Shown in pieces: positions 1 to 8,693 of a stretch of 13,962 nucleotides of DNA. The notes under the pieces are model-generated. The model was not told the origin of the DNA. It saw only the letters and a program-made list of their open reading frames with translations, and made no database searches. The stretch comes from Dissophora ornata (Eukaryota > Mortierellomycota > Mortierellomycetes > Mortierellales > Mortierellaceae). The position numbers and the translations under genes were made by a program. The stretch is from assembly GCA_025201705.1 (NCBI GenBank), contig MU616926.1, positions 17,458 to 31,419 on the forward strand, written 5' to 3'. The first letter of the stretch is position 1. Every line of letters begins with the position of its first letter.

Positions 1-608
1 TCGAGTGGTATCTGAAGGCTGCCAACCAAGGATACGCCATTGCTCAGTCCAACCTAGGTTTCATGTATGATAATGGCAATGGTGTTCCACAGGACTATTC
101 CAATGCTATCGAGTGGTATCTGAAGGCTGCCAACCAAGGAAACGCCATTGCCCAGTCCAACCTAGGTGACATGTATGATAATGGCAAGGGTGTTCCACAG
201 GACTATTCCAAGGCTATAGAGTGGTATCTGAAAGCTGCCAACCAAGGATACGCCGATGCCCAGTCCAACCTAGGTTTCATGTATGATAATGGCAAGGGTG
301 TTTCACAGGACTATTCCAAGGCTATCGAATGGTATCTGAAGGCTGCCAACCAAGGATACGCCATTGCCCAGTTCAACCTAGGTCTCATGTACTCCAATGG
401 CGAGGGTGTTCCACAGGATTATTCAAAGGCTATTGAGTGGTATCTGAAAGCTGCCAACCAAGGATACGCCGATGCCCAGTACTACATAGGTAAAATGTAT
501 GACAGAGGTAAAGGCGTTCCGCGGAACCCTTCCCAGGCTATGGAATGGTGGATGAAAGCAGCCGTGCAGGGTAATACCAAGGCCTTGTACGCACTTGGTA
601 CCACGTAG
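1..608 (+). CDS. Sel1-repeat protein, 3' part only
   Basis: The reading frame is open from base 3 and stops at 606–608; the 5' end lies outside the window. It encodes at least 201 residues made of 36-residue Sel1-like (TPR-related) helical repeats with the recurring pattern EWYLKAANQG, AQSNLG, MYDNGKGV, QDYSKAI. Unit starts fall exactly every 108 bases (3, 111, 219, 327, 435, 543). The last unit has diverged (KGVPRNPSQAMEWWMKAA) and ends in a short ALGTT tail. Sel1 repeats are protein-interaction scaffolds, known from ER-associated degradation adaptors and chitin-synthase activators, and many-copy families occur in early fungi. No catalytic or membrane segment is visible here, so the specific role is unknown. 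The first in-frame ATG (63) lies inside a repeat and is not a real start. Confidence 0.9.
   Translation, partial: EWYLKAANQGYAIAQSNLGFMYDNGNGVPQDYSNAIEWYLKAANQGNAIAQSNLGDMYDNGKGVPQDYSKAIEWYLKAANQGYADAQSNLGFMYDNGKGVSQDYSKAIEWYLKAANQGYAIAQFNLGLMYSNGEGVPQDYSKAIEWYLKAANQGYADAQYYIGKMYDRGKGVPRNPSQAMEWWMKAAVQGNTKALYALGTT
3..542 (+). repeat. Tandem 108-bp Sel1-coding repeat, five complete units
   Basis: Five consecutive 108-base units start at 3, 111, 219, 327 and 435, with no insertions or deletions between them. Long blocks are nearly identical at the DNA level, including synonymous positions, for example the stretch coding YLKAANQG in every unit. The following unit (from 543) is clearly diverged. 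Similarity at silent sites points to recent duplication or gene conversion rather than protein-level selection alone. Confidence 0.9.
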
Positions 609-716
609 CAAGATGACGAGCGCTCCGCTAGCGTAGGTGTGTAACTGGCACATTCCTTCAGAGTAGAAATAATCATTTATCTTTTGACTGAAAAATATAA
701 TTCGTCGTGTATTCGC

Positions 717-1004
717 TCAAAAACCATCGACCGTTCTCTTTCGGTTTGCGCATCTCGCTACCTCCATGATGGCTCTCGTCTCCGCCTTCTCACTCACCTC
801 TCGCGCACGCTCAACAATGCCCTCTAAGTTTGCCTTATTCTTGATTCTCGCCTCCGTCATCTCTCCACGGACCTGCTCCAAATCCTTTGCAAGCGCCTCC
901 CTGTCTGCAGCAATGGCGAAGGGTTCGTTCTCTAGTTGACAGTCTAAGCTGCGTTCGCTGTGTCTACGGCTCTGAGACGAATATACCAACGGTAGCCTCA
1001 GCAT
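717..1004 (-). pseudogene. Orphan coiled-coil reading frame, possible gene remnant
   Basis: A minus-strand frame of 95 codons. Its first 25 or so residues look random. From residue 25 (ENEPFAIAADREALAKDLEQ) onward it reads as a charged, heptad-like helix rich in Glu, Lys, Ala and Arg, ending in TVDGF. On the minus strand a CTAG that could be a splice acceptor lies just before the helical part, so this may be the last exon of a decayed or unrecognised gene. No upstream exon was found between 1005 and 2007. I do not recognise a family. It could equally be a chance frame; the helical composition is the only support. Confidence 0.25.
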
Positions 1005-1824
1005 GGAAGGGCCACGAGTCCAACAAAGCTGCGATATGAATTATTAGGTCGAAGATCATTCCGGGGACAGGACGGTGTATGAGGACATAAACTATTTGTT
1101 TGTTGATGTGTAAGCGATAACCATGTATTAGATTTGTTTGCTTTGGTGTTTTAGTTCTAGGTTATCGTCGGTCTTCTTCATAATACACTCGCCAGCCGAG
1201 GAACTATACCTGCGGCTCTCGTTGCGACGCACAGTACGTCAGTGTCGAAAACATGACTACGTTCGTTATACCTCTCGCATGTGCATGCTCGGTAGGTCGG
1301 CAACGTAACACAACAACGTGGCGCTTTGTCCCACTGCTGAGACCTCCAGCGAGCCGATCTAAAGCACGTTTTTCAGAGCAGATGTCTCTTTTCTTTTCTC
1401 CTTGGTGGCACCTGAGAGTGCAGAAATGTGCCGCGGATATCGGTTTAGCGCAGTGGTGCTCAGCCGAGAGAGGGATTTCTCGATGTGCTTACTGATGAGT
1501 ATCCCTACGACTCCTCGATGACGAGACCAGCCGCAGAAACGAGAGAAAAATGACGAGCGACGACAGGGATATTGCCAAGTGGAGTTTGCAGCACCGTTGA
1601 GGGGAACGAGCCGATCGGTCGGGGAAGGCCCAGGTTGATTTTTACAAAGCTCACTCCGACAATCACGCCGGAGTGCATCGTCCTTCCTTGCTATTCTCCG
1701 CAGAGATATAAAAACAACGGCGCAATTAGAAGTTTTAGGTGTTTGCTGAATACACTCACCCAATGGGATGTAAGCCCAGCGCTGCAGTTCGGCAAAACGA
1801 GCATCCTTCGCCGTGCTAAGCTGT
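1005..1824. other. Intergenic DNA without a convincing gene
   Basis: Frames here on both strands, the longest about 134 codons on the minus strand, have disordered composition and no recognisable motif. Nothing suggests a mobile element or RNA gene. The right-hand part probably belongs to the promoter of the thioesterase gene at 2008. Confidence 0.5.
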
Positions 1825-2007
1825 CACGTGGGAAGCTCTTTAAATAAAAGCTTTCCATTCAGCCCATTGCCTCTTCTCTCACTCCTCATCGTGCCCATAC
1901 ACCTCCCCGCTCTTTATTTTCTCCACTCCACTCCATTCATCCCTCTCCACTCCACCCCACCCCACCACACTCTTACACCGCCCTAACAAGCACAGCTTCA
2001 TACTACA
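1825..2007 (+). promoter_or_regulatory. Promoter and C/T-rich leader of the thioesterase gene
   Basis: A CACGTG hexamer lies at 1825–1830. An A/T box (TTTAAATAAA, 1839–1848) follows, then a strongly pyrimidine-rich stretch with many CCACTCCA-like words from about 1857 to 1985. The ATG at 2008 follows TACTACA, with A at -1 and A at -3. This E-box, TATA-like box and CT-rich leader order fits a well-expressed fungal promoter. Factor binding is not shown. Confidence 0.55.
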
Positions 2008-3123
2008 ATGTCCCAGGACCTTTCCACGACACTATACCCTGAGGCGACAGGAAGGGTCGATGTCGTCTTCTCACAGCCAACCACCGTCATGCGATGGACC
2101 GAGGGTACAACCGAATGCAGACACATCGAAGCTCTCTTCTTACTCGTCGACGACTCGAGAGATGCCCATATCAAACAGCTCTTGGATGTTTTCCCTCACC
2201 TCAAGGACAAGAACAGAGTCGTACGATTCGCCAACGTTAAATTGGATCAGCACTATCCCGAAAACTTTAGTCGCTACATAGATTCCCGGGACAGCTCCAG
2301 GACTCGCCCTCGCTTCGGCCAGCTCTACAGGGTCGAAACCCGTTTCACTAACATCGGCAACTCCAGCGTCAAGTTCCAACATCGGTTCCTGACTGTCCCC
2401 GCATCCCAAGCAAAGCGTGACTTTAACAACAGACACGAGGATGATCAGTATTCTCTTCTGGAAGAGGGCGAGGAGCCGGAGCGGATCTTTGCTAGCGCTG
2501 AGGGAGCAACTGTCTTTATCAAATGGCAGACCGATGACAGGGGCCACCGGTTCTTCAAACCTACCCCGGGCGTTTTCCAGAACCCTGCTTTGGCAGCGCC
2601 TCCAGTCATTGACTTCCTGAAGGAGACCGCCCCTGAAAGACGACCTGCCGGCTCTGTGCGACCTCAAAATGCCTTCCGGGTCCAGATCCATCTTCGCAAG
2701 TCGGATGAGGACGAGCTGGGCCATGTTACGAACTCTCGTTATGTGTCCTTGATCCACGACGTCTTGACTTTTGGTCTCCGCACCGGATATTACGCCAATG
2801 GCGTTGGGGCGGCCAAGACGGCTGCGGACCTGCCCGTGATTCCATCCCACACTTTGGCCACCGTTGAAAACGTGGCGATACCTGCTGGATCGAGCTTTTA
2901 CAAGAGAGGGACAATCTTTGAGCTATATGTGGGCTATGAGCGAGAGCTCAAGGTCCAGCCCGGAGTGTATGTCTGGAGCTGGGTGGAACCAGAAAAGATC
3001 CACGACGAGTTTGACGTTGTTCGCTTCGAGATCTGCTCGATCGACGAGAAGGGTCAGGAGCAGGTTCTTTCCCTGAGCCGTGCCGTCATCAAGGAAGACA
3101 CTCAGCAGCGTTCGCTGCTGTAG
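2008..3123 (+). CDS. Double-hotdog acyl-CoA thioesterase-like protein
   Basis: Uninterrupted 371-residue frame, single exon, good start context. The C-terminal half (about 222–362) carries the 4HBT-type hotdog signature: D233-E-D235, then G238-H239-V240 and N242, then Y245. This matches the DxDxxGHVNNxxY pattern of 4-hydroxybenzoyl-CoA-like thioesterases, with Asp235 as the likely catalytic acid. The N-terminal half (about 15–175) is probably a second, degenerate hotdog domain, giving the double-hotdog layout of eukaryotic thioesterases. The expected reaction is hydrolysis of an acyl-CoA to free acid and CoA; the substrate cannot be told. There is no clear signal peptide, membrane segment or peroxisomal tripeptide (the end is RSLL), so a cytosolic location is the default. 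It shares acyl-CoA chemistry with the racemase and hydratase genes further right. Confidence 0.78.
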   Translation: MSQDLSTTLYPEATGRVDVVFSQPTTVMRWTEGTTECRHIEALFLLVDDSRDAHIKQLLDVFPHLKDKNRVVRFANVKLDQHYPENFSRYIDSRDSSRTRPRFGQLYRVETRFTNIGNSSVKFQHRFLTVPASQAKRDFNNRHEDDQYSLLEEGEEPERIFASAEGATVFIKWQTDDRGHRFFKPTPGVFQNPALAAPPVIDFLKETAPERRPAGSVRPQNAFRVQIHLRKSDEDELGHVTNSRYVSLIHDVLTFGLRTGYYANGVGAAKTAADLPVIPSHTLATVENVAIPAGSSFYKRGTIFELYVGYERELKVQPGVYVWSWVEPEKIHDEFDVVRFEICSIDEKGQEQVLSLSRAVIKEDTQQRSLL

Positions 3124-3294
3124 ACAATCATACACATAGACCATTACACATAAGATAGAAAACCCGCATTGTAAAATACACGACATCCTGATCATGTTTT
3201 AAGTTGCTCAGTTGGTTGATTTCTTAAGGGTACAGGCAAATGGCAAGTGTTTACTATTTGTGGCCAAAGAAAGTCAATGCCTTTGAATCACCAA

Positions 3295-3420
3295 GACATC
3301 ACTCGACGTTCTTTCTTCATCGCATCAACAACGGGCAGGACATCACTGGGCACCAGATTCCGGAACAGCGGACACGACACTTAGAGACTTTGACATCACT
3401 GCATTACAAACACAGACATC
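3295..3420 (+). promoter_or_regulatory. Repeated GACATCACT motif upstream of eIF2B alpha
   Basis: The nonamer GACATCACT occurs exactly at 3295–3303, 3339–3347 and 3392–3400, and GACATCA occurs again at 3415–3421, running into the start codon. The third copy reads TGACATCA, one base away from the CRE/ATF site TGACGTCA. Spacings are 44 and 53 bases. These may be binding sites for a bZIP-type factor or leader elements; no function is established. Confidence 0.4.
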
Positions 3421-4957
3421 ATGGCCGGGAATTTCGACGTTGTCGCCACGTACAAGAGCCTGCTCCTCAACTCTCCTGTATGTCGGGGCATCCTGCATGA
3501 ATGAGCGCTGTCATGAACCACGCTGTCGACAGGTCAAAGCTGCGGCATGTATACCCTTTAACATGGGATCCCACCGCCTTTTCTCACTCTCTGTAGGAGC
3601 TCTCCATGCCCGTGGCTGCTATCCAGTCTTTGGTAGAGCTTATTAAGCACTCCAAAGGTAGGCCAATACATGCAAACACTCTCCAACTGCTGCAGCCCGT
3701 ACGCGTATCTATTCCAGCACCCGAAAACTTATCCAACTCTTTCTTCCATTTTCTTGTCGTTGCTCTCACTTGTATGAAAACAGCCACGACAATGTCCGAG
3801 TTCATGCTGTCAATAAAGGATGCGAGCCAACAACTCAAGTCCTCTGTCCGGAACTCGATCTCGCTCTCTGCAGGATGTGATCTGTTTTTGCGGTTCGTGA
3901 CCAGGAACTCACAGGATGTTGCTGATTTCGAGACGTGGAAGAAAACGTTGATCGTCCGAGGACAGAGCTTTGTGGAGAAGGCTGACGCCTGTCGCTACAA
4001 GATTGCAGATCTGGGTGTCCCTTTCATCAAGGACGGAAGTGTGATTCTGATCCATGCTCATTCCCGTGTGGTCTCACTGCTGTTGCAAAGGGCAGCCGAG
4101 AACCACAAGAGATTCAAAGTCTTTGTCACAGAATCGAGCCAGACTCAGGGAGGGTAACGTTAGGCTTTCGCTTTTTACTATCGCCTTGCTTTCTTGCTGT
4201 CCTCGGTGGCGCTGCGTTACGCTTCATTCTGACTCATCGACCATCTATTTGCACCATCTATTTGCACCCTTTATTTTTCCTTGCACTGGCCATTTATAGA
4301 ATTCGATCAGCCAAGGTTTTGCGCGCTGCAGGCATTCCCACAACAATCATCTTGGATGCCGCTGTAGGATATGTGATTGACAAGGTCGACATGATCCTTG
4401 TCGGTGCTGAGGGAGTCGTCGAGAACGGAGGATTGATCAACCAGATTGGATCGTACCAGATGGCCATCGTTGCCAAGGCTGCTAATAAGCCCTTTTACGC
4501 CGTTGCCGAAAGGTATTATTCCATCTTCATTTTAGGATCGCAGATCTGCACTGCTTTCTGGGTTTCCTCATTGACGTGCCATTGAAACTGATCTCTCTCT
4601 CTCCTCTCGCAAACAATTTGTAGTTACAAGTTCGTGCGCCTGTTCCCATTGAACCAATACGACTTGCCGACTTACAATGCCGACACGTTATCGTTCCAGG
4701 AACTGAATGTTGACTATGACCCTAAGACCAACGAGGATGGCACGATCACTGCTGCGACAACGTCCTCGTCAGCTTCACCCCTGAGAACCTCATCACAATC
4801 AGCCCTGCACATGAAGACCTCGGAGGATCAGGCGTCACAGGGCTCAAACCCTCTGGTGGACTATACCCCTCCCAACTACATCACACTGCTCTTTACGGAT
4901 CTGGGCGTTCTCACACCTTCGGGAGTCTCGGATGAACTTATCAAACTGTACTTGTAA
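3421..4957 (+). CDS. GCN3: Translation initiation factor eIF2B subunit alpha (Gcn3)
   Basis: Five exons: 3421–3477, 3597–3657, 3784–4153, 4300–4512 and 4624–4957. All introns are GT–AG and phases agree, giving 344 residues. The protein belongs to the regulatory part of the eIF2B complex, the GDP/GTP exchange factor for eIF2 that is inhibited by phosphorylated eIF2 alpha under stress. Family landmarks line up in order: [76 protein letters not shown] and the C-terminal [20 protein letters not shown], matching animal and yeast eIF2B alpha closely. Those homologues are about 305 residues long. The extra length is a Ser/Thr-rich insert at about residues 257–311. The start has strong context (A at -3, G at +4). 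Confidence 0.95.
4241..4266 (+). repeat. Perfect 13-bp tandem duplication in intron 3 of eIF2B alpha
   Basis: CCATCTATTTGCA occurs twice in direct succession (4241–4253 and 4254–4266), 33 bases before the acceptor that ends at 4299. It is a small recent slippage product in the branch-site region of the intron. Confidence 0.85.
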
Positions 4958-5046
4958 AAAAAGAAAAGAAAAGAAAAGAAACACGGAACGTAAAAACGCA
5001 AGAAAATAGAGTATGAAGAGTGGTTGGGCATTAGTCAATCATTGAA

Positions 5047-5061
5047 AATAAAAATAATAAA
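5047..5061 (+). terminator. Probable polyadenylation signal of eIF2B alpha
   Basis: Two AATAAA hexamers (5047–5052 and 5056–5061) lie 90–100 bases after the stop codon at 4957, in an A-rich context. The position suits 3'-end formation of the eIF2B alpha transcript. Confidence 0.55.
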
Positions 5062-5424
5062 AAAAAGCCCTTGTTTTCTCGTTGGAGCTGCGGGATGGGA
5101 ATGTGCTGAGTAATAACAATTATAAACATTCAACCAACCTACTGGGATATCCACTGCGGCCACGACGACGCGTCCGTTCTTCACTTTCCACTCCCTTTCA
5201 CATTCGACACATGGTAAATACTGACATCCCTTTCCTGCTGAGCTCGAACCTTTCTCGAGAACTGCCCTAGCTCAAGAAGAACATGATGTGACAAACAGAA
5301 CTCGCAACTAATATCTCTCCCTTTTGGAAGAGGCCTAGATCTTCATCATAGCGGGAAAATTTTCCTGACAAGGATTTCAATGGCGAGTAATGTCAAGACG
5401 GAGTGTCTAGATGCGAACTCCGCG

Positions 5425-5449
5425 AAAAAAAAAAAAAAAAAAAAAAAAA
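5425..5449 (+). repeat. Homopolymer A run, 25 bases
   Basis: Twenty-five consecutive A, then G and seven A. It could be a slippage product or a poly(dA:dT) nucleosome-excluding element about 290 bases upstream of the gene at 5740. There is no reverse-transcriptase frame or obvious retroposed body beside it. Confidence 0.9.
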
Positions 5450-5644
5450 GAAAAAAAGCCGGTCAAGAAGCTTGAGGAGCATTGAGAGGACCTTGGTCAG
5501 GATGTTACGGATAATTCCATCAAGTTGAAGCCTCCGTGAATGTCTCCTTGTTATGCCATAGATAGTGACATCGCTTCTTTGCCTCGGCTTAAAAGAAAAA
5601 AAAGAAGAAAACACAGATTTGACGCGTCGCGACACTCGTATAAA

Positions 5645-5652
5645 TCACGTGA
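5645..5652 (+). promoter_or_regulatory. Palindromic E-box TCACGTGA
   Basis: Perfect 8-base palindrome containing CACGTG, 87 bases before the ATG at 5740. In yeasts this octamer is the preferred site of Cbf1-type bHLH factors. Binding here is inferred from sequence only. Confidence 0.5.
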
Positions 5653-5739
5653 TGAATAGATGCCATGTGAAGGCTGTGCACTGCGCGTCCGCTCTTCTCA
5701 CTCATTCGACTCCAACATCACAGCAACGAAGAGCCAGGA

Positions 5740-8232
5740 ATGTCAGCCATGGAAGAAGAGGAGACCCCACGGGAGAAGTTCCTCTCGAGTCAGGAGATTC
5801 TTACCACACTGGAATGGGTCGATGTGCTTCAGGACCATGAGGCTACATTAGAGGCCATTGCTCTATTTGACAAACACATGAGCGTCGTGCTTGAAGGTTT
5901 GTCGCGGAAAGGAGACATATTCCATGTATACACGCCACACACACAGATGTGTGTACCGTTCATCCCTTCTCCAATATCGAATTAATTTGGAATTGTCGTG
6001 TGTATTGAATACTCTTGATATATTAGCATTGCTAGAGATCAAGACGAAAAAGTTCTCTCGGTTCCTGAAGGACGCAGTGTTGACGGTTGCACGACCAATT
6101 AAGGCGCTTCACCGTGTTCGCGAGTACATTGCTGCCGAGCCTACATCGGAGCTGGCTCGCTCTGTACAAAAAGAGGAAAGCGCACTCGAGGCATTCGAGG
6201 AGAGGATATCGAGCACAGTGTATGATTTAGTGTCAAAGGTTGTCGAACGTTGGGATCGTATTCAGGTACTGGACGCGTTCTCTGTTTTGTTATCGGAGGA
6301 AAATGACACTGCACAACATCTTCGAACGCTTCTGTAACAGATTCAGCCAGTCAGTCAGTCAGTCACTCACTCAATAACCCACTCTCACTCATTTATTCCC
6401 CTCGCTCGTTAGATCTTACAATTAAGACTGAGTCCAGACCCTGAAAACGAGCTCAATAACCAGCACTACCTGCTGGTGTACCTAATCTTGCTGCTACTGG
6501 ATCAATGGGTCGCTCCTGAAGAGATGGAAGCATCCTCGACTTACTTTGAGCTGGAACATCCAAAGTATAACAGGTTTTCATCTCGCGGACCAAATGCAGT
6601 GCCAACACCAAAGAAGGATACACGGACCACTCTAAGGCATCTCAAAACCATGATGGTAAGCTTATCACACTGCATTTTTGATTTCGTTAATTTATTACAA
6701 CTTTGATCATTGAATTTCGGATTTTCTATCGCAATCAAATATAGGACCTGAGCACAAAATGTCGCTTGTCAATTGAAAATCTGCTGGTCTGGAAGCCAAC
6801 ACCTGGTGAGTGGAGCGCAAAGATAAGCCATCTTTCTGACGACAGCACTGTCGAAGCCCATATCTGTTGCTAAACATGCTCTGGTCATCTGGGTATTCGC
6901 AGTATTCTCTACAGGAGTGGATGAAGATGATGACAGTTACGACGAGGAGGCACTCGTCGAAGACAACTATCCGCTTTCAGAGACCGGAATCACGACTCTC
7001 GTCTCCGGCATGATCTTAGCCATGACATGTCCTGCACAGCTTTCTAGCACCTTCACATTGCCGCTAGCACTTGCTCATGACTGGACTTTTACCACTGCAG
7101 GAGGGCTAGCGAGTGGGTTTTTGACCAGTGATGAGACTCAACTTCCGATGGCAGACAAGGCTCTCCTTGTCTTGCTCTATGCTATTGACAGGACATCAAA
7201 GAATGGATTCAAGATGGAGGTACTGGATTATTGCTCGACGGATAGCTCGATGGACAGAATGGGACTCTTCCAGATTTTCCAGGTCATGGTGTCGTTTGCA
7301 GCGACGTGTCCCTCGGCGAGCCATCGATTCTTTTGCTTCCAGGCAATAGATCGACTGGTGCAGGCGTGCGAAGATGACGTGAAAATGTATTTGCTAGAGC
7401 AGCTGGTTTCCCCCAAATGTCCGTATGAATCTATGCGCGCTGCTGCGGTCAATCTGGTCAAGGGAACTGTGGAGAGAGCGTTTGTAAACCTGGATCAGGC
7501 AAGGGCCGAGAATACAGAGAAGATTCGGACGGATAGTATGGGCGCAGCCTCAGGAGTAAGCCAGGTCAAGAGTCCGTTCACGAGTCCATTGCTGCTAAAG
7601 ACGTTTGGGTCGCCGATCTGGAGATTTGAGGTCAAACCCTTTGAGCAAAGTCCGCTTAAGAATGAGAGTGCTTGGCTAGACAAATACGACATGTTTATGC
7701 ATGCACTGAACTTTTACCTGTTCTTGCTCATGCGGGATTCACGAGAGGATAATCTGGTATGTGTCATGCGCGCCGACCCTCTACGGTACAGCGGTTTTGA
7801 ATGGATACGTGTTTTGCTAACCAACTCAACTGGACGATTCGCTCTTTGTAGACGGAGATCTGGTCCACGTCCAATGTGCAAGACACGCACAAAGAGTTTA
7901 TCGAACCGTTGGTGGAGCGTGTCCAGGAATTAAAGGAGGACTACATTGAAAGGCTCGCCGAAGCAGAGATGGCGCAGGATATGGCGTTTGACGATTCCAT
8001 GGAGTCTCCGATGGACAGGATCAAGTCCAAGAACGGAGTTATCAACTTTGACATTGACATGGAAAGCGGGGATGAGGATAGTGACGATGGGGGCGAGGAA
8101 GACAAAGAGAAGAGCAACGGTCCGAAGGATACGGTCATGGATCTGAACCAGAAGATGATGCGACTTGAGATCATGGACGAGCTGCTGGAGCGGATCCAGG
8201 AGCTGACTGCTTCCGCAACCAGGGATGAATAA
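5740..8232 (+). CDS. YAP1-binding protein / glomulin-ALF4-like (Ybp family)
   Basis: Six exons: 5740–5896, 6036–6333, 6427–6655, 6745–6805, 6915–7756 and 7852–8232. Phases agree and give 655 residues. An early IKTKKFSRFL (54–63) and the later SHRF (384–387) and CPYESMRAAAVNLVK (417–431) match my memory of fungal Ybp1/Ybp2 and glomulin/ALF4 helical-repeat proteins. Family members assist Yap1 oxidation in the peroxide response or act at kinetochores in yeast, and bind RING ubiquitin-ligase subunits in animals; which role applies here is unknown. Acidic stretches lie near 251–260 and 598–615, and the C-terminus is helical. Introns 1 and 4 each have a second in-frame acceptor (exons starting 6027 or 6903), adding 3 or 4 residues. 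Intron 2 is the least certain: its acceptor is AAG, and an alternative joins 6259 to 6413 in frame. Confidence 0.72.
5937..5954 (+). repeat. CA/TG hairpin in intron 1 of the YAP1-binding gene
   Basis: ACACACA and TGTGTGT pair perfectly around a CAGA loop inside the first intron. It may form a stem in the pre-mRNA between the donor and the two competing acceptors. It could also be simple CA/TG microsatellite sequence. Confidence 0.5.
6343..6371 (+). repeat. CAGT/CACT short tandem repeat in intron 2
   Basis: Successive CAGT units change into CACT units within the intron that separates exons 2 and 3 of the YAP1-binding gene. Its simple composition supports this stretch being intronic rather than coding. 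Confidence 0.7.
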
Positions 8233-8233
8233 A
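8228..8233 (+). terminator. AATAAA overlapping the stop codon
   Basis: AATAAA overlaps the TAA stop (8230–8232) of the YAP1-binding gene. If used, the 3' untranslated region would be only about 10–30 bases. No second perfect copy follows closely, so its use is uncertain. Confidence 0.3.
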
Positions 8234-8596
8234 AATGTGATTTTTGGTGGCGTGTAAATCCGTATGAAAATAAGGTTCAATCGCGAGGGGCGGACCGGCT
8301 CGTGGTACCCGTGGGGAAAGGGTGTGCAGATGGCGGTAGTCGCCACGACTCTGGCATGGCTCCGTCATCTCCACTACTTGCAGCATGACGCAGGGTCTGC
8401 AGACAGGTTAGTGGCATGCCTCTGCCGATAGTTGCGTTCCTTGCTCGGGGTGTGTTATTGTGATTCTACATTCAGGACACTCATTCACAATTTCACAATC
8501 GATCCGAGCCGGGGTCTGTGGATGCACTTTCAACAGAAACTCTATTCTCTCGCTTCTTTCCACCCTGCCCTCCCTCATTCTCCTCTTTTCCCACGT

Positions 8597-8627
<31 letters not shown>

Positions 8628-8693
8628 CTTCATTTCCACTGCTCTGCTTTCCCACATTCAACACCCCTCTCTACATCGCACAGCATTTCATTC
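8233..8693 (+). promoter_or_regulatory. Upstream region of the racemase gene with (CT)n tract
   Basis: No gene is visible in this 461-base gap. The left part is mixed sequence. From about 8560 the plus strand becomes strongly C/T-rich, including (CT)12C at 8603–8627, then CTTTCCCACATTC and CACCCCTCTC up to the ATG at 8694. Pyrimidine tracts just before the start are common in active fungal promoters. No CACGTG site or clear TATA box is seen. Confidence 0.5.

Larger units (their letters stand above)
4958..5739. other. Intergenic: eIF2B alpha 3' region, A-rich tracts, next promoter
   Basis: No supportable gene. Just after the eIF2B alpha stop lies an AAAAG-type microsatellite (about 4957–4981). 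Poly(A)-signal-like words follow at 5047–5061. An uninterrupted run of 25 A occupies 5425–5449, followed by G and seven more A. The last 100 bases hold the promoter of the gene at 5740. Short frames on either strand are driven by the homopolymers and are not credible. Confidence 0.7.

Noticed and set aside
3..542. Regular direct repeats that might suggest a CRISPR array
   Set aside because: The 108-base units are fully coding as Sel1 repeats and have no variable spacers.
1492..1540. CTGATGAG followed 36 bases later by GAAAC, resembling a hammerhead ribozyme core
   Set aside because: The sequence between the two motifs cannot form the required stem II directly adjoining them, and no flanking stems I and III were found.
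1359..1763. Minus-strand frame of 134 codons in the intergenic region
   Set aside because: Composition is disordered (many Cys, Arg and Ser), with no family motif, no conserved-looking block and no splice partner.
2140..2850. Long minus-strand frame of 236 codons
   Set aside because: It lies opposite the thioesterase coding region, has no recognisable motif and is a shadow of that gene.
4262..4299. Upstream extension of eIF2B alpha exon 4 frame starting [14 protein letters not shown]
   Set aside because: This stretch is the end of intron 3; the family alignment and phase place the exon start at 4300.
5425..5457. Poly(A) tail of a retroposed element
   Set aside because: No reverse transcriptase, element body or clear target-site duplication was seen; a simple homopolymer is the plainer explanation.
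8270..8290. GGTTCAATC resembling a tRNA B box
   Set aside because: No matching A box, anticodon arm or acceptor-stem pairing is present at the right distances.
8460..8693. N-terminal extension of the racemase frame upstream of 8694
   Set aside because: It translates the CT-rich leader into a Ser/Leu/Pro repeat with no similarity to racemases, while homology begins at the ATG at 8694.
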